From Bacteroidota bacterium (lineage in GTDB: Bacteria > Bacteroidota > Bacteroidia > Cytophagales > Cyclobacteriaceae): a stretch of DNA of 9,189 nucleotides. The notes beneath the pieces are model-generated. The model did not search any database. It was not told the origin of the DNA and saw only the letters and a program-made list of their open reading frames with translations. The translations under genes were made by a program, and so were the position numbers. Below are positions 1-7,341 of the stretch, one piece after another; positions within the stretch are counted from its first letter, which is position 1, and each line of letters starts with the position of its first letter. The stretch covers positions 1 to 9,189 of the forward strand of contig JAEZBX010000085.1 of the NCBI GenBank assembly GCA_023412765.1, given 5' to 3'.

Positions 1-161
1 CTGCTATTCATTTCGCAATAGTATCAATTTAATCGACCGAACTGAACAATACGCCATTACAATTTGCTGGCGTAGCGATTTCATACTGGTAAGATATAAC
101 CATTCCCGCGAACTACAAAAATGTTTACTGTTGGCGGTCGTCCTGCAAGTGTAGTATTAGT

Positions 162-365
162 CCTACTTTGCCAAGTTCTAGAAAAGAGAATTTGGTATTG
201 GGTCTAGGGTATAGGGACGCAACTTGAACGTTCGTCTCATGAGTCAAACTGTTAACCAATAACTAGACTATCCTTCATTGGTCTGGTATTTTAAATTTCA
301 CAATAGGCAAAGAAATTGAATCTTGTTCAGTCGCACCCCTATACATCAAAACATCGCAAAGTAGG
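162..365. repeat. 10-bp inverted repeat bounding about 200 bp
   Basis: CCTACTTTGC at 162-171 is the exact reverse complement of GCAAAGTAGG at 356-365. The pair encloses 184 bases without an open frame. This could be the ends of a small decayed non-autonomous element, but I see no target-site duplication. One 10-bp inverted match in a region of this size is only mildly unexpected, so it may be chance. Confidence 0.2.
194..216 (+). repeat. Short heptamer tandem repeat (GGTATTG-like, three units)
   Basis: Three 7-base units lie head to tail, GGTATTG, GGTCTAG and GGTATAG, followed by GG. The consensus GGTATAG is nearly the same as the GGTATAA unit of the larger array at 1696-1734, read on the opposite strand there. 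This looks like a decayed copy of a genome-wide short intergenic repeat. The function is unknown. Confidence 0.5.
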
Positions 366-384
366 GTAAGTCGTCGATTGGAAA

Positions 385-1176
385 TTACTCCGGCAGGATC
401 CGACGCAAATGTGAAAACTCGTGACTGAGTATTTTGGTATCTACATTGACAATTCCCTCCTCGGTAAAAGAGTCGACACGCACCTTTCCAGACGAATGGA
501 TAATCTTGTCCTTCTCGAGTAATATCCCTACGTGATTGATGGTGCCATTTGCATTTTTGAAGAAAGCAAGGTCTCCAGGTTTAGCTTCATGAGCAGCAGC
601 CACCGCCTTGCCCTGAAGAGATTGTTGGCCAGAGTCTCGTTGGAGGCGATAGCCGCAAATTTTGAAAACCATTTGAGTAAACCCCGAGCAGTCCACACCG
701 AATGTACTCTTTCCACCCCAGAGGTAAGGTGAGTTCAAATACTTGACGGCAGTTGTTCTTACAAATTCGAACTCTCTTTTTTGCCCAAGATTTTTGGCTT
801 CACCGATGAAGGCGAATTGTTCTTCCATTTTGAAGAGCTCAGTACTAGAGATCGGTATCATGCTTCCCATGAGGATGACCTGTCTGCTTTTGTTATAGAG
901 GATACTTGAGACAACATCTGTGGTGATCTTGAACTCGGCATGATTCAAGTATTCGAAATATTCTTTCGAAATGGAATGATGCTGTTGTACATCTATCCAA
1001 CCTTCATATTGATCAAAGTTGGTTTTGATCCAGACCCATTTCCTTTCTTTGTCTTCATTAGTCACTTCGTAGTGATCCCCAAAAAGTAACTGTGTTACCT
1101 GCTCGGCCTTATCTGACGGCTCTGCTCGGACCGGTACGATGCTGAGGCGGCACACCCCATATTCCAAAATGTCCAT
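385..1176 (-). CDS. C40 family (NlpC/P60) peptidase with N-terminal SH3-like region
   Basis: This is a cysteine peptidase of the NlpC/P60 family. Known relatives of this shape (YkfC-like) cleave gamma-D-glutamyl bonds in murein peptides. Counting from the ATG at 1176 (263 residues), residues about 10-65 look like a bacterial SH3 domain (SIVPVRAEPSDKAEQVTQLL and a YEGWID end). A less conserved stretch, possibly a second SH3-like unit, follows to about 130. The NlpC/P60 core then carries DCSGF with the nucleophile Cys163, NHVGI with His215, and His227 in IIHSSG. An in-frame TTG two codons upstream is a possible start, but the ATG is preferred. No signal peptide or lipobox is seen, so a cytoplasmic role in peptide recycling is inferred. 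It starts 15 bases after the smpB stop, which suggests cotranscription. The family call is firm; the exact substrate is not. Confidence 0.9.
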   Translation of the reverse strand: MDILEYGVCRLSIVPVRAEPSDKAEQVTQLLFGDHYEVTNEDKERKWVWIKTNFDQYEGWIDVQQHHSISKEYFEYLNHAEFKITTDVVSSILYNKSRQVILMGSMIPISSTELFKMEEQFAFIGEAKNLGQKREFEFVRTTAVKYLNSPYLWGGKSTFGVDCSGFTQMVFKICGYRLQRDSGQQSLQGKAVAAAHEAKPGDLAFFKNANGTINHVGILLEKDKIIHSSGKVRVDSFTEEGIVNVDTKILSHEFSHLRRILPE

Positions 1177-1191
1177 TAACAAAAATAATAT

Positions 1192-1650
1192 TTACTTCAA
1201 CTTTAAACGGTCTAGCTCCCGTTTTGCGTCGCGATCTTTAATAGTATTCCTTTTATCAAAAACTTTTTTCCCTTTGGCCACCGCTATTTCCAACTTGGCT
1301 AAACCCCTCTCATTGATAAATAGCCGTGTGGGCACTAAGGTAAGTCCTTTCTCTTCGACTTTACCTTCGAGCTTCTTAATTTCGGATCGTTTCAAAAGTA
1401 GTTTCCGCTCGCGTGTTGCCTCATGATTGTAGTGAGTACCCTGAGCATACGGCGTGATATTTATTCCCTTTACAAATACTTCATTATTGTTGAGGTAACA
1501 ATATCCATCCTGCAGATTGACTTTTCCTTCGCGAATGGATTTTATTTCAGTACCAGTAAGCACTATGCCGGCAACGTACTTGTCCAGCAACTCATATTCG
1601 AATCCCGCCTGCCGGTTTCTTATGTTGATATCGTTTGAGAATCGTGACAT
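1192..1650 (-). CDS. smpB: SsrA-binding protein SmpB
   Basis: SmpB binds tmRNA and brings it to stalled ribosomes for trans-translation. The 152-residue product has the usual family length. Visible hallmarks are the beta-barrel segment GIVLTGTEIKSIR (residues 28-40), the HEATRERKLLL segment (76-86), the GLTLVPTRLFINERGLAKLE strands (102-121), and the basic C-terminal tail from KGKKVFDKR onward that inserts into the ribosome. The start ATG at 1650 sits directly behind a tandem repeat made of CAACACTT-type units on the coding strand, with no Shine-Dalgarno sequence. It lies 104 bases downstream of tsaD and 15 bases upstream of the peptidase gene, so the three are probably one operon. No defects are seen. 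Confidence 0.97.
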   Translation of the reverse strand: MSRFSNDINIRNRQAGFEYELLDKYVAGIVLTGTEIKSIREGKVNLQDGYCYLNNNEVFVKGINITPYAQGTHYNHEATRERKLLLKRSEIKKLEGKVEEKGLTLVPTRLFINERGLAKLEIAVAKGKKVFDKRNTIKDRDAKRELDRLKLK

Positions 1651-1656
1651 GTTGAT

Positions 1657-1688
1657 GTGTTGAAGTGTTGGGGTGTTGAAGTGTTGAG
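1657..1688 (-). repeat. 8-bp tandem repeat in the smpB leader, four units
   Basis: Plus-strand units are GTGTTGAA, GTGTTGGG, GTGTTGAA and GTGTTGAG. Read in the direction of smpB they form CAACACTT-type units with almost no G, ending six bases before the smpB ATG. The array therefore occupies the whole ribosome-loading region of the mRNA. It should be unstructured, which suits SD-independent initiation. A change in unit number would alter the leader but not the reading frame. Confidence 0.85.
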
Positions 1689-1695
1689 GTTACGC

Positions 1696-1734
1696 ACCTT
1701 ATACCTTATACCTTATACCTTTATACCTTATACC
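1696..1734 (-). repeat. 7-bp tandem repeat between tsaD and smpB, about five units
   Basis: On the plus strand the unit is ACCTTAT, repeated three times exactly, then once with an extra T (ACCTTTAT), then once more exactly and followed by ACC. On the coding strand of the operon this is GGTATAA. A degenerate pyrimidine-rich tail (1735-1754) runs up to the tsaD stop. The arrangement resembles the short heptameric repeats scattered in intergenic DNA of some bacteria; its function is unknown. It lies immediately next to the unrelated 8-bp array at 1657-1688. Confidence 0.85.
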
Positions 1735-1754
1735 TACTTCCTTATCCTATTTTC

Positions 1755-2768
1755 CTATACACCCGAAATCGGCATCCGGGCAAGCGGCGTAACATCAAGC
1801 GAACTAAACTCACCTTTCAAGTATTTGAAATGAGCAGCCATCGCAATCATTGCCGCATTATCCGTGCAATATTCAAATGCAGGGATAAAAGTCGACCAGC
1901 CCATCGATTTTGCCAAGGACTCGAGGCTATTGCGCAATCCCGAATTGGCTGAAACACCACCCGCGATCGCTATCGTCTTAATGCCAGTTTTTGCACTTGC
2001 TTCTTTCAGTTTATCCAGAAGCATTTGAACCAGATGCTTCTGCAAACTCGCGCAAATGTCATTAAGATTTTCATTAACAAAATCTGGGTTTTTCTTTTGC
2101 TCATCTCTTAAGAAATAGAGGAAAGCAGTCTTAATTCCACTGAACGAAAAATCTAAACCTGGCATATTAGTTAGTGGAAACTTAAATCTCTCACTATTGC
2201 CTTGTTTTGCATACTTATCGATAAGCGGCCCACCCGGATACGGAAGTCCCATGATCTTCGCTGCCTTGTCGAATGCCTCTCCTACCGCATCATCCTGTGT
2301 CTGACCAATCACCTCCATTTCAAGGTAATCGCGCACCAAAACGATCTGGGTATGTCCACCACTAACAGTCAGGCATAGGAACGGAAATACAGGCTTCGGG
2401 TCATCAATGAAATGAGCAAGGACATGCGCCTGCATATGGTTAACTTCTACTAGGGGAATTCCCAAACCTAAAGCCAATCCTTTTGCATAGGAAATACCCA
2501 CCATTAGCGATCCCATAAGACCCGGCCCACGGGTGAACGCAACAGCATTCAATTCTGTTTTGTCCGTACCCGAACCTTGCATCGCCGACTGCACCGTAGC
2601 TACGATATTTTGTTGGTGCGCCCGGGATGCCAACTCGGGTACGACACCCCCGTATTTTCGGTGTACTGCCTGTGTGGCGATAATATTATTAAGTACCTTG
2701 CCGTTTCTAATTACAGAAGCAGATGTCTCATCGCACGAAGACTCGATGGCAAGTATAATGGGACCCAT
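1755..2768 (-). CDS. tsaD: tRNA N6-adenosine threonylcarbamoyltransferase TsaD
   Basis: TsaD transfers the threonylcarbamoyl group to A37 of tRNAs that read ANN codons, working in the cytoplasm with TsaB and TsaE. The 337-residue product has the normal bacterial length and an ASKHA-type fold. Visible features are the N-terminal ILAIESSCDETSASV, the metal-binding HMQAH motif with His111 and His115, SGGHT (136-140), GGVSAN (270-275), and Asp303 in CTDNAAM as the third metal ligand. All key residues are present. The ATG at 2768 is 10 bases from the start of tamB on the other strand. It is the first gene of the probable tsaD-smpB-peptidase operon, and its promoter must lie inside the tamB coding region. 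Confidence 0.97.
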   Translation of the reverse strand: MGPIILAIESSCDETSASVIRNGKVLNNIIATQAVHRKYGGVVPELASRAHQQNIVATVQSAMQGSGTDKTELNAVAFTRGPGLMGSLMVGISYAKGLALGLGIPLVEVNHMQAHVLAHFIDDPKPVFPFLCLTVSGGHTQIVLVRDYLEMEVIGQTQDDAVGEAFDKAAKIMGLPYPGGPLIDKYAKQGNSERFKFPLTNMPGLDFSFSGIKTAFLYFLRDEQKKNPDFVNENLNDICASLQKHLVQMLLDKLKEASAKTGIKTIAIAGGVSANSGLRNSLESLAKSMGWSTFIPAFEYCTDNAAMIAMAAHFKYLKGEFSSLDVTPLARMPISGV

Positions 2769-2793
2769 GTGTTGACAAATGAACTTGCAAGTT
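2769..2793. promoter_or_regulatory. Divergent tsaD/tamB start region with a 12-bp palindrome
   Basis: Only ten bases (2769-2778) separate the two start codons. A perfect 12-base palindrome, AACTTGCAAGTT, occupies 2782-2793. It sits just inside tamB (from codon 2) and 13 bases upstream of the tsaD ATG. It could be an operator or a small hairpin in the tsaD leader. On the minus strand TATTTTTA (2803 to 2796) is a one-mismatch fit to the Bacteroidota -7 box for tsaD, without a good -33 TTG. A perfect 12-mer palindrome is expected about twice by chance in 9 kb, so position is the main argument. Confidence 0.3.
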
Positions 2794-5700
2794 ATTAAAA
2801 ATAGGATACGATCAGTATTGGCTTATACCATCACTGCAATCCTTTTTTTACTGATATCTGCCTTTCTTATACTTCAGATCCCACCCGTCCAGAATTACTT
2901 CATCGGAAAGTTTTTAAAGGATTTTACCAAAATAACGGGATTCACCACGACAGTGAAAAGCTTTCGCATGCTGTGGTTCGACCGGCTGGAACTGCAAAAT
3001 GTATCTGTCTATGATCCTGCGAACAACCAAATGATCCGCGCGGGAGAAATCCTGATCAATTTCGAGCTATCCCAGCTTTGGGAGAATAGGAATGTGAATA
3101 TCGATGGAGTGTTCGTAGATAGTGCCCATGTCTTCGTAACGAAGATTAATGAATCTGATACATCGCGCGACTTGAACATTAACGTGTTTATCCACAATAT
3201 CAACGAAGGTTTTTCATCGGGTGGTGAAGGAGGTAAAAAAAGGAATCCCCCGAGAATTAACATCGGGGAGGCATTCGTTAACCGCAGCCAGTTCACCTAC
3301 GTCAACCAGGATCGCGACAGCGTACCAACGGGTTTTGATTACAACCATTTCTCTTTATCAGTCGACGAGGGACAGCTCAGCAGTTTTGTTATCCTTGGCG
3401 ATACGACTGAGTTTAATGTAAGTACTCTGATTGCGGAAGATCTGGAATCGAAGTTCAGGGTAAAGCAGATCTCTACATTTTTCAGGGTATGCCAGAAGTC
3501 TATGGAGTTTATCGGCCTCAACGTACAGGCTGGCCGAAGCATTGTATCTGATACGGTTATTTTCACCTATGACCGTCTCCCGGATGTGAACAATTTCGTG
3601 GAAAAAGTTAAGATCCATGCCAATCTTAATAATACCCTGATATATCCCGGGGATCTCGCCTTTTTCCTTGATGGTGTGAGTTCTATGGATCAGCCGTTCA
3701 AAGTAGACGGCATCTTTGACGGACGGGTAAATAATTTCAAGTTCTCTAATATGAAAATCGATATTGGAGAATCGCACCTTCTTGGGTCAATCGATATGGA
3801 TGGATTGCCAGACATCGCCGAGACGTTCATGAATATCAATCTTAAAAATTCAACGGTAGACCCAAACGATCTCTCCTTTCTGTTTAATGATGCAACTATG
3901 GCAAGGCTTCTTCCCATGGGTGTGTTAACAATGGATGGACAATTCTTGGGATACCCTACCGACTTTGTTGCTAACGGTAAATTTATTGGAAAACTCGGGG
4001 CCATCGACTCTGATATAAACTTTAAAGTAAATGAAAAGAACTTCGACCGTTCTGAGTATAGTGGCAGGTTGTCGCTAAACAAATATGACCTTGGTAGGTA
4101 TCTCAATGATACAACGACCTTTCAAAAGGTCAGTATGGATGGCAGAGTCAAAGGATCAGGACTTACGCAGAATACCGCCGACTTTCAACTCGATGGCAAT
4201 GTTTATTCCCTGGGTATAAAAGGATATGAATACAAAAACATCAATACCAATGCTCGTCTGGCCCGTGAGCGAATCAATGGTTTTGTTGAGATTGACGATC
4301 CTAACCTACAGTTCAGCGGTAATGGCTTCGTTGATTTGAGAAAGGGAAAAAGCATCATTAAAGTTCAGGCCTCACTTGACACAGCATACCTTCACCGACT
4401 TAAGTTGACAAAAGAAGAAATTTTTCTTTCGACCGACATTAACGCGGACATTAAAGGATTAACGTTAGATTCTCTAATCGGAACCGCTGATCTTAGAAAT
4501 TTTAGAATTGATTACAAAGACAAATCTTTAAGCCTTGAAAGCATCAGCCTGAATTCTCAACATCGTTTGAACAATCGCCGGCTACTTCTAGAAACGTCGC
4601 TTGCTGATTTCGAAGTGACAGGCAACTACTTTGTATCTGACTTGTTCAATGACATACAAATGCTTAACGACGAAATATCGCTTAGTATCGAGAACGACAA
4701 ACGAAAGACGCAGTATTATTATGAAAATAAAACCTACAAACCGAAATCATATCACGCTGCAATCAACATTTCAATAAAAGATATAAAACCGCTAGCCTCG
4801 TTACTGGACGTCAATTTAAAACTCTCCCCTGATGTACCCATTGAAGGAAGTTTTACCAGTGGACAGACAACAATACTTAGGGCGTATACAAAATTTGATT
4901 CTTTACAAATTCAAAACTCGCTTTTTGTTAACAGCGAAATCGAGCTTGACGCGTCGAAGGTAAGCGACAGCACCAGCGTTCTGGCAATGCTATCCCTCAC
5001 CTCCCAAAACCAATCTGTTGGGCCTCATATCAAAACAAAAAATCTTTTAGCAGAAGGGATTTGGGATCGCGACCAAATTGGATTTGGCTTTGATCTCGAC
5101 CAAGTCGATCAAACGAACAATGTCAGGCTCAGAGGCAAAGTCGACTTCCTTACCGATAGCACACGGATAGTGATGGAACCTTCTACGCTGAAATTGCTTG
5201 AGCGCGAATGGACATTCAAGGATGACAACTATATCAAAGTTCGAAACAGCGGGTGGCGATTTAACGACCTTACACTTCAGAATGGAGATCAAGCCATCAC
5301 CATTGATGGTTTCGTTTCTGAAAATCCATCACACATTCTTCAATTGGATGTGCAGCGTCTGGACCTGTCGTTGCTCAATGTCCTTACTAATAAGAAATTC
5401 ACTGGTAATATGAATGGCCGTGTGAAAATGAGCAATTATTACGGCGACCGGTCTCTGGAAAACGAAATTGCTGTTCGCGACCTTAACATCAATAATTTCT
5501 TAATTGGTGACATAACCGGAAAGAACGAGTGGGATACTGCTCAGCATAGATTTAATATAAATCTCGCTATAGATCGAACCCAGCAACGCATTATGGATCT
5601 GTCGGGTGACTATACGCCTGACAGGGTTGTGAGTCCCTTGAACATATCTGCAAATCTGAAGAATGCAAATCTGAAGATCGTCGAACCATTTATACAGGAC

Positions 5701-7341
5701 ATTTTAAGCAACATTGAAGGTACGATATCCGGTGACTTTAAGATTGTAGGACAATTAGCAAGCCCTCAAATAAATGGAGAAGGAAATGTTGCCGATGCTC
5801 AAATCATGATCAATTACCTTAAGACTTTATATCGTTTTACAGGGAAGATTGGGTTAACACCATCTTCGATTTACTTTAAAGATATCGACCTGACAGATGC
5901 CTATAGAAATAAGGGAAGGCTCAACGGCGCAATCACTCACCGGGATTTCTCAGATATGTCTATCACGCTTGACGCCAATTTTAGAACCTTTCAGGTACTT
6001 AACACCTCTATAAAAGATAACAGTTTGTTCTACGGCCAGGCATATGCGACCGGTGATGTCAATTTTAGCGGTCCACTGTCTAATCTTCGGATAACATCAA
6101 ACGCCCGCACAGAAAAAAATACGCGCGTCTATATTCCCATCAGTGGTGTTTCATCCATCGATCGAAAGGACTTTATAACCTTCGTTAATTTCACCGATAC
6201 TACGTTTACAAAAAAGATTGAACGAGAGGTTTCAAAAAAAGTAAATCTGACCGGTATCACGTTCGACTTAAACCTCGATGTAACACCCGATGCCTATGGC
6301 GAAATTATTATCGATCTAAAATCTGGCGACATCATCCGAGGACGAGGAAATGGTGACTTAAAGATGCAAATCGATACCAAGGGTGAATTCAGTATGCTTG
6401 GAACATTTGCGTTCACTGAAGGTTGGTATAACTTTACACTATACGATATTATTAACAAAGAGTTTGAGATCCAAAATGGTAGCCGCATAACGTGGCTGGG
6501 CGATCCGTATGAGGCTGTTGTTGATATAAGAGCAACCTACAGTCAGCTTGCCTCATTATTACCGATTGTGCCAGTTTCTGAATCACAGGAGAGTCCTAGT
6601 GCCGCACTTCGCAGAAAATACCCGGTGCAGGTGTTAATGAAAATGGATGGCCCGATGCTTTCTCCAAATATCAATTTTGAAATTACAGCATCCGACCTCC
6701 CTCAGACGGATAACATTGCGTTTCATTTTGCCGCATTCAAAAATCGACTCGATGAACAGGAATTAAAGCGACAGGTATTTAGTCTCATCATTCTTCGACG
6801 CTTTTCGTCCCCGGAATCCTTTAATACAAGCGGATCTGTTGTCAGCAGTTTGAGCGAACTGCTTTCCAATCAACTCAGCTACTGGATGAGCCAGGTCGAT
6901 GAGAATCTCGAAATTGATGTAGACGTTTCCTCTATGGATCAGGAATCGTTTAACACCTTCCAGTTACGTTTTTCCTATACGTTTATGAACGGTAGGCTAA
7001 GGGTTACAGGTGACGGCACGTTCAACAACACGAGCCAGAATACGTCTGGTCAACCGAATCCTTCAAGTGTGGCGGGTGACTGGACCGTAGAATATAAACT
7101 TACCGCAGATGGAAAGCTGAGAGTAAAGATGTACAGCCGAACGAATTACAATCCAATCTTAACGTCAGTAAATTCGCAGACGGCAATGACTACCGGTGCC
7201 AGTCTCATCTATACCCAGTCTTTCAATGAGTTGCGAGACCTTTTCCGTTCATCACGGGAAGAACGCCAACCGGAGGAACCTCAACCGGAGATCATCAACA
7301 TGAACCCCGAAGCTTTAAAAGAAGAAGATGGCACTGAATAA
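2779..7341 (+). CDS. tamB: Translocation and assembly module protein TamB (AsmA-like, DUF490)
   Basis: TamB spans the periplasm from an inner-membrane anchor. Family members are linked to outer-membrane protein assembly with TamA and to phospholipid transport between membranes. The 1520-residue product has one N-terminal membrane helix at about residues 13-33, an AsmA-like start (FTKITGFTTTVKSFRMLWFD), and then more than 1000 residues of beta-rich repeats expected to form a lipid-binding groove. The conserved C-terminal domain includes GSRITWLGDP at 1234-1243 and ASDLP near 1304, followed by QVFSLIILRRF. An acidic tail (EPQPEIINMNPEALKEEDG) ends the protein. It is longer than the enterobacterial protein (about 1260 residues), as is usual in Bacteroidota. 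The TamA or TamL partner is not in the window. The next gene overlaps its end by 14 bases, implying cotranscription and perhaps translational coupling. No frameshift is seen. Confidence 0.93.
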   Translation: MNLQVIKNRIRSVLAYTITAILFLLISAFLILQIPPVQNYFIGKFLKDFTKITGFTTTVKSFRMLWFDRLELQNVSVYDPANNQMIRAGEILINFELSQLWENRNVNIDGVFVDSAHVFVTKINESDTSRDLNINVFIHNINEGFSSGGEGGKKRNPPRINIGEAFVNRSQFTYVNQDRDSVPTGFDYNHFSLSVDEGQLSSFVILGDTTEFNVSTLIAEDLESKFRVKQISTFFRVCQKSMEFIGLNVQAGRSIVSDTVIFTYDRLPDVNNFVEKVKIHANLNNTLIYPGDLAFFLDGVSSMDQPFKVDGIFDGRVNNFKFSNMKIDIGESHLLGSIDMDGLPDIAETFMNINLKNSTVDPNDLSFLFNDATMARLLPMGVLTMDGQFLGYPTDFVANGKFIGKLGAIDSDINFKVNEKNFDRSEYSGRLSLNKYDLGRYLNDTTTFQKVSMDGRVKGSGLTQNTADFQLDGNVYSLGIKGYEYKNINTNARLARERINGFVEIDDPNLQFSGNGFVDLRKGKSIIKVQASLDTAYLHRLKLTKEEIFLSTDINADIKGLTLDSLIGTADLRNFRIDYKDKSLSLESISLNSQHRLNNRRLLLETSLADFEVTGNYFVSDLFNDIQMLNDEISLSIENDKRKTQYYYENKTYKPKSYHAAINISIKDIKPLASLLDVNLKLSPDVPIEGSFTSGQTTILRAYTKFDSLQIQNSLFVNSEIELDASKVSDSTSVLAMLSLTSQNQSVGPHIKTKNLLAEGIWDRDQIGFGFDLDQVDQTNNVRLRGKVDFLTDSTRIVMEPSTLKLLEREWTFKDDNYIKVRNSGWRFNDLTLQNGDQAITIDGFVSENPSHILQLDVQRLDLSLLNVLTNKKFTGNMNGRVKMSNYYGDRSLENEIAVRDLNINNFLIGDITGKNEWDTAQHRFNINLAIDRTQQRIMDLSGDYTPDRVVSPLNISANLKNANLKIVEPFIQDILSNIEGTISGDFKIVGQLASPQINGEGNVADAQIMINYLKTLYRFTGKIGLTPSSIYFKDIDLTDAYRNKGRLNGAITHRDFSDMSITLDANFRTFQVLNTSIKDNSLFYGQAYATGDVNFSGPLSNLRITSNARTEKNTRVYIPISGVSSIDRKDFITFVNFTDTTFTKKIEREVSKKVNLTGITFDLNLDVTPDAYGEIIIDLKSGDIIRGRGNGDLKMQIDTKGEFSMLGTFAFTEGWYNFTLYDIINKEFEIQNGSRITWLGDPYEAVVDIRATYSQLASLLPIVPVSESQESPSAALRRKYPVQVLMKMDGPMLSPNINFEITASDLPQTDNIAFHFAAFKNRLDEQELKRQVFSLIILRRFSSPESFNTSGSVVSSLSELLSNQLSYWMSQVDENLEIDVDVSSMDQESFNTFQLRFSYTFMNGRLRVTGDGTFNNTSQNTSGQPNPSSVAGDWTVEYKLTADGKLRVKMYSRTNYNPILTSVNSQTAMTTGASLIYTQSFNELRDLFRSSREERQPEEPQPEIINMNPEALKEEDGTE

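Larger units (their letters stand above)
1..384. other. Intergenic region without a recognisable gene
   Basis: I see no convincing coding region here. One forward frame is open from the left edge to a stop at 152-154 (about 50 codons), but its translation looks random. The reverse frames near the left edge give only peptides of about 25 codons. The region lies downstream of the minus-strand peptidase gene ending at 385, yet no strong intrinsic terminator is visible for it. It holds a three-unit heptamer repeat (194-216), a 10-bp inverted repeat (162-171 with 356-365), and a weak 6-bp inverted repeat ACCAAT/ATTGGT (255-260 with 277-282). A block at 288-312 resembles the start of the RNA candidate at 8862-8881. 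Confidence 0.6.

Noticed and set aside
255..282. 6-bp inverted repeat ACCAAT/ATTGGT as a terminator for the peptidase operon
   Set aside because: The stem is short and AT-rich, the loop is 16 bases, and no T-run follows on the minus strand.
1177..1182. Upstream TTG start for the NlpC/P60 gene
   Set aside because: It adds only two residues and the ATG at 1176 is the stronger codon, still 15 bases clear of the smpB stop.
1657..1734. CRISPR array
   Set aside because: Units of 7-8 bases are contiguous with no spacers, which is a simple tandem repeat.
2754..2777. TATAAT (2754-2759) and TTGACA (2772-2777) near the tamB start
   Set aside because: The two are in the wrong order and spacing for one promoter. 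TATAAT is part of tsaD codons, and Bacteroidota primary promoters use a different -7 box.
3358..3777. 139-codon minus-strand open frame inside tamB
   Set aside because: It lies fully antisense to a strongly conserved-looking gene, is not recognisable, and is a shadow frame.
3690..4106. 138-codon minus-strand open frame inside tamB
   Set aside because: Also antisense to tamB, overlaps the previous shadow frame and has no protein-like features.
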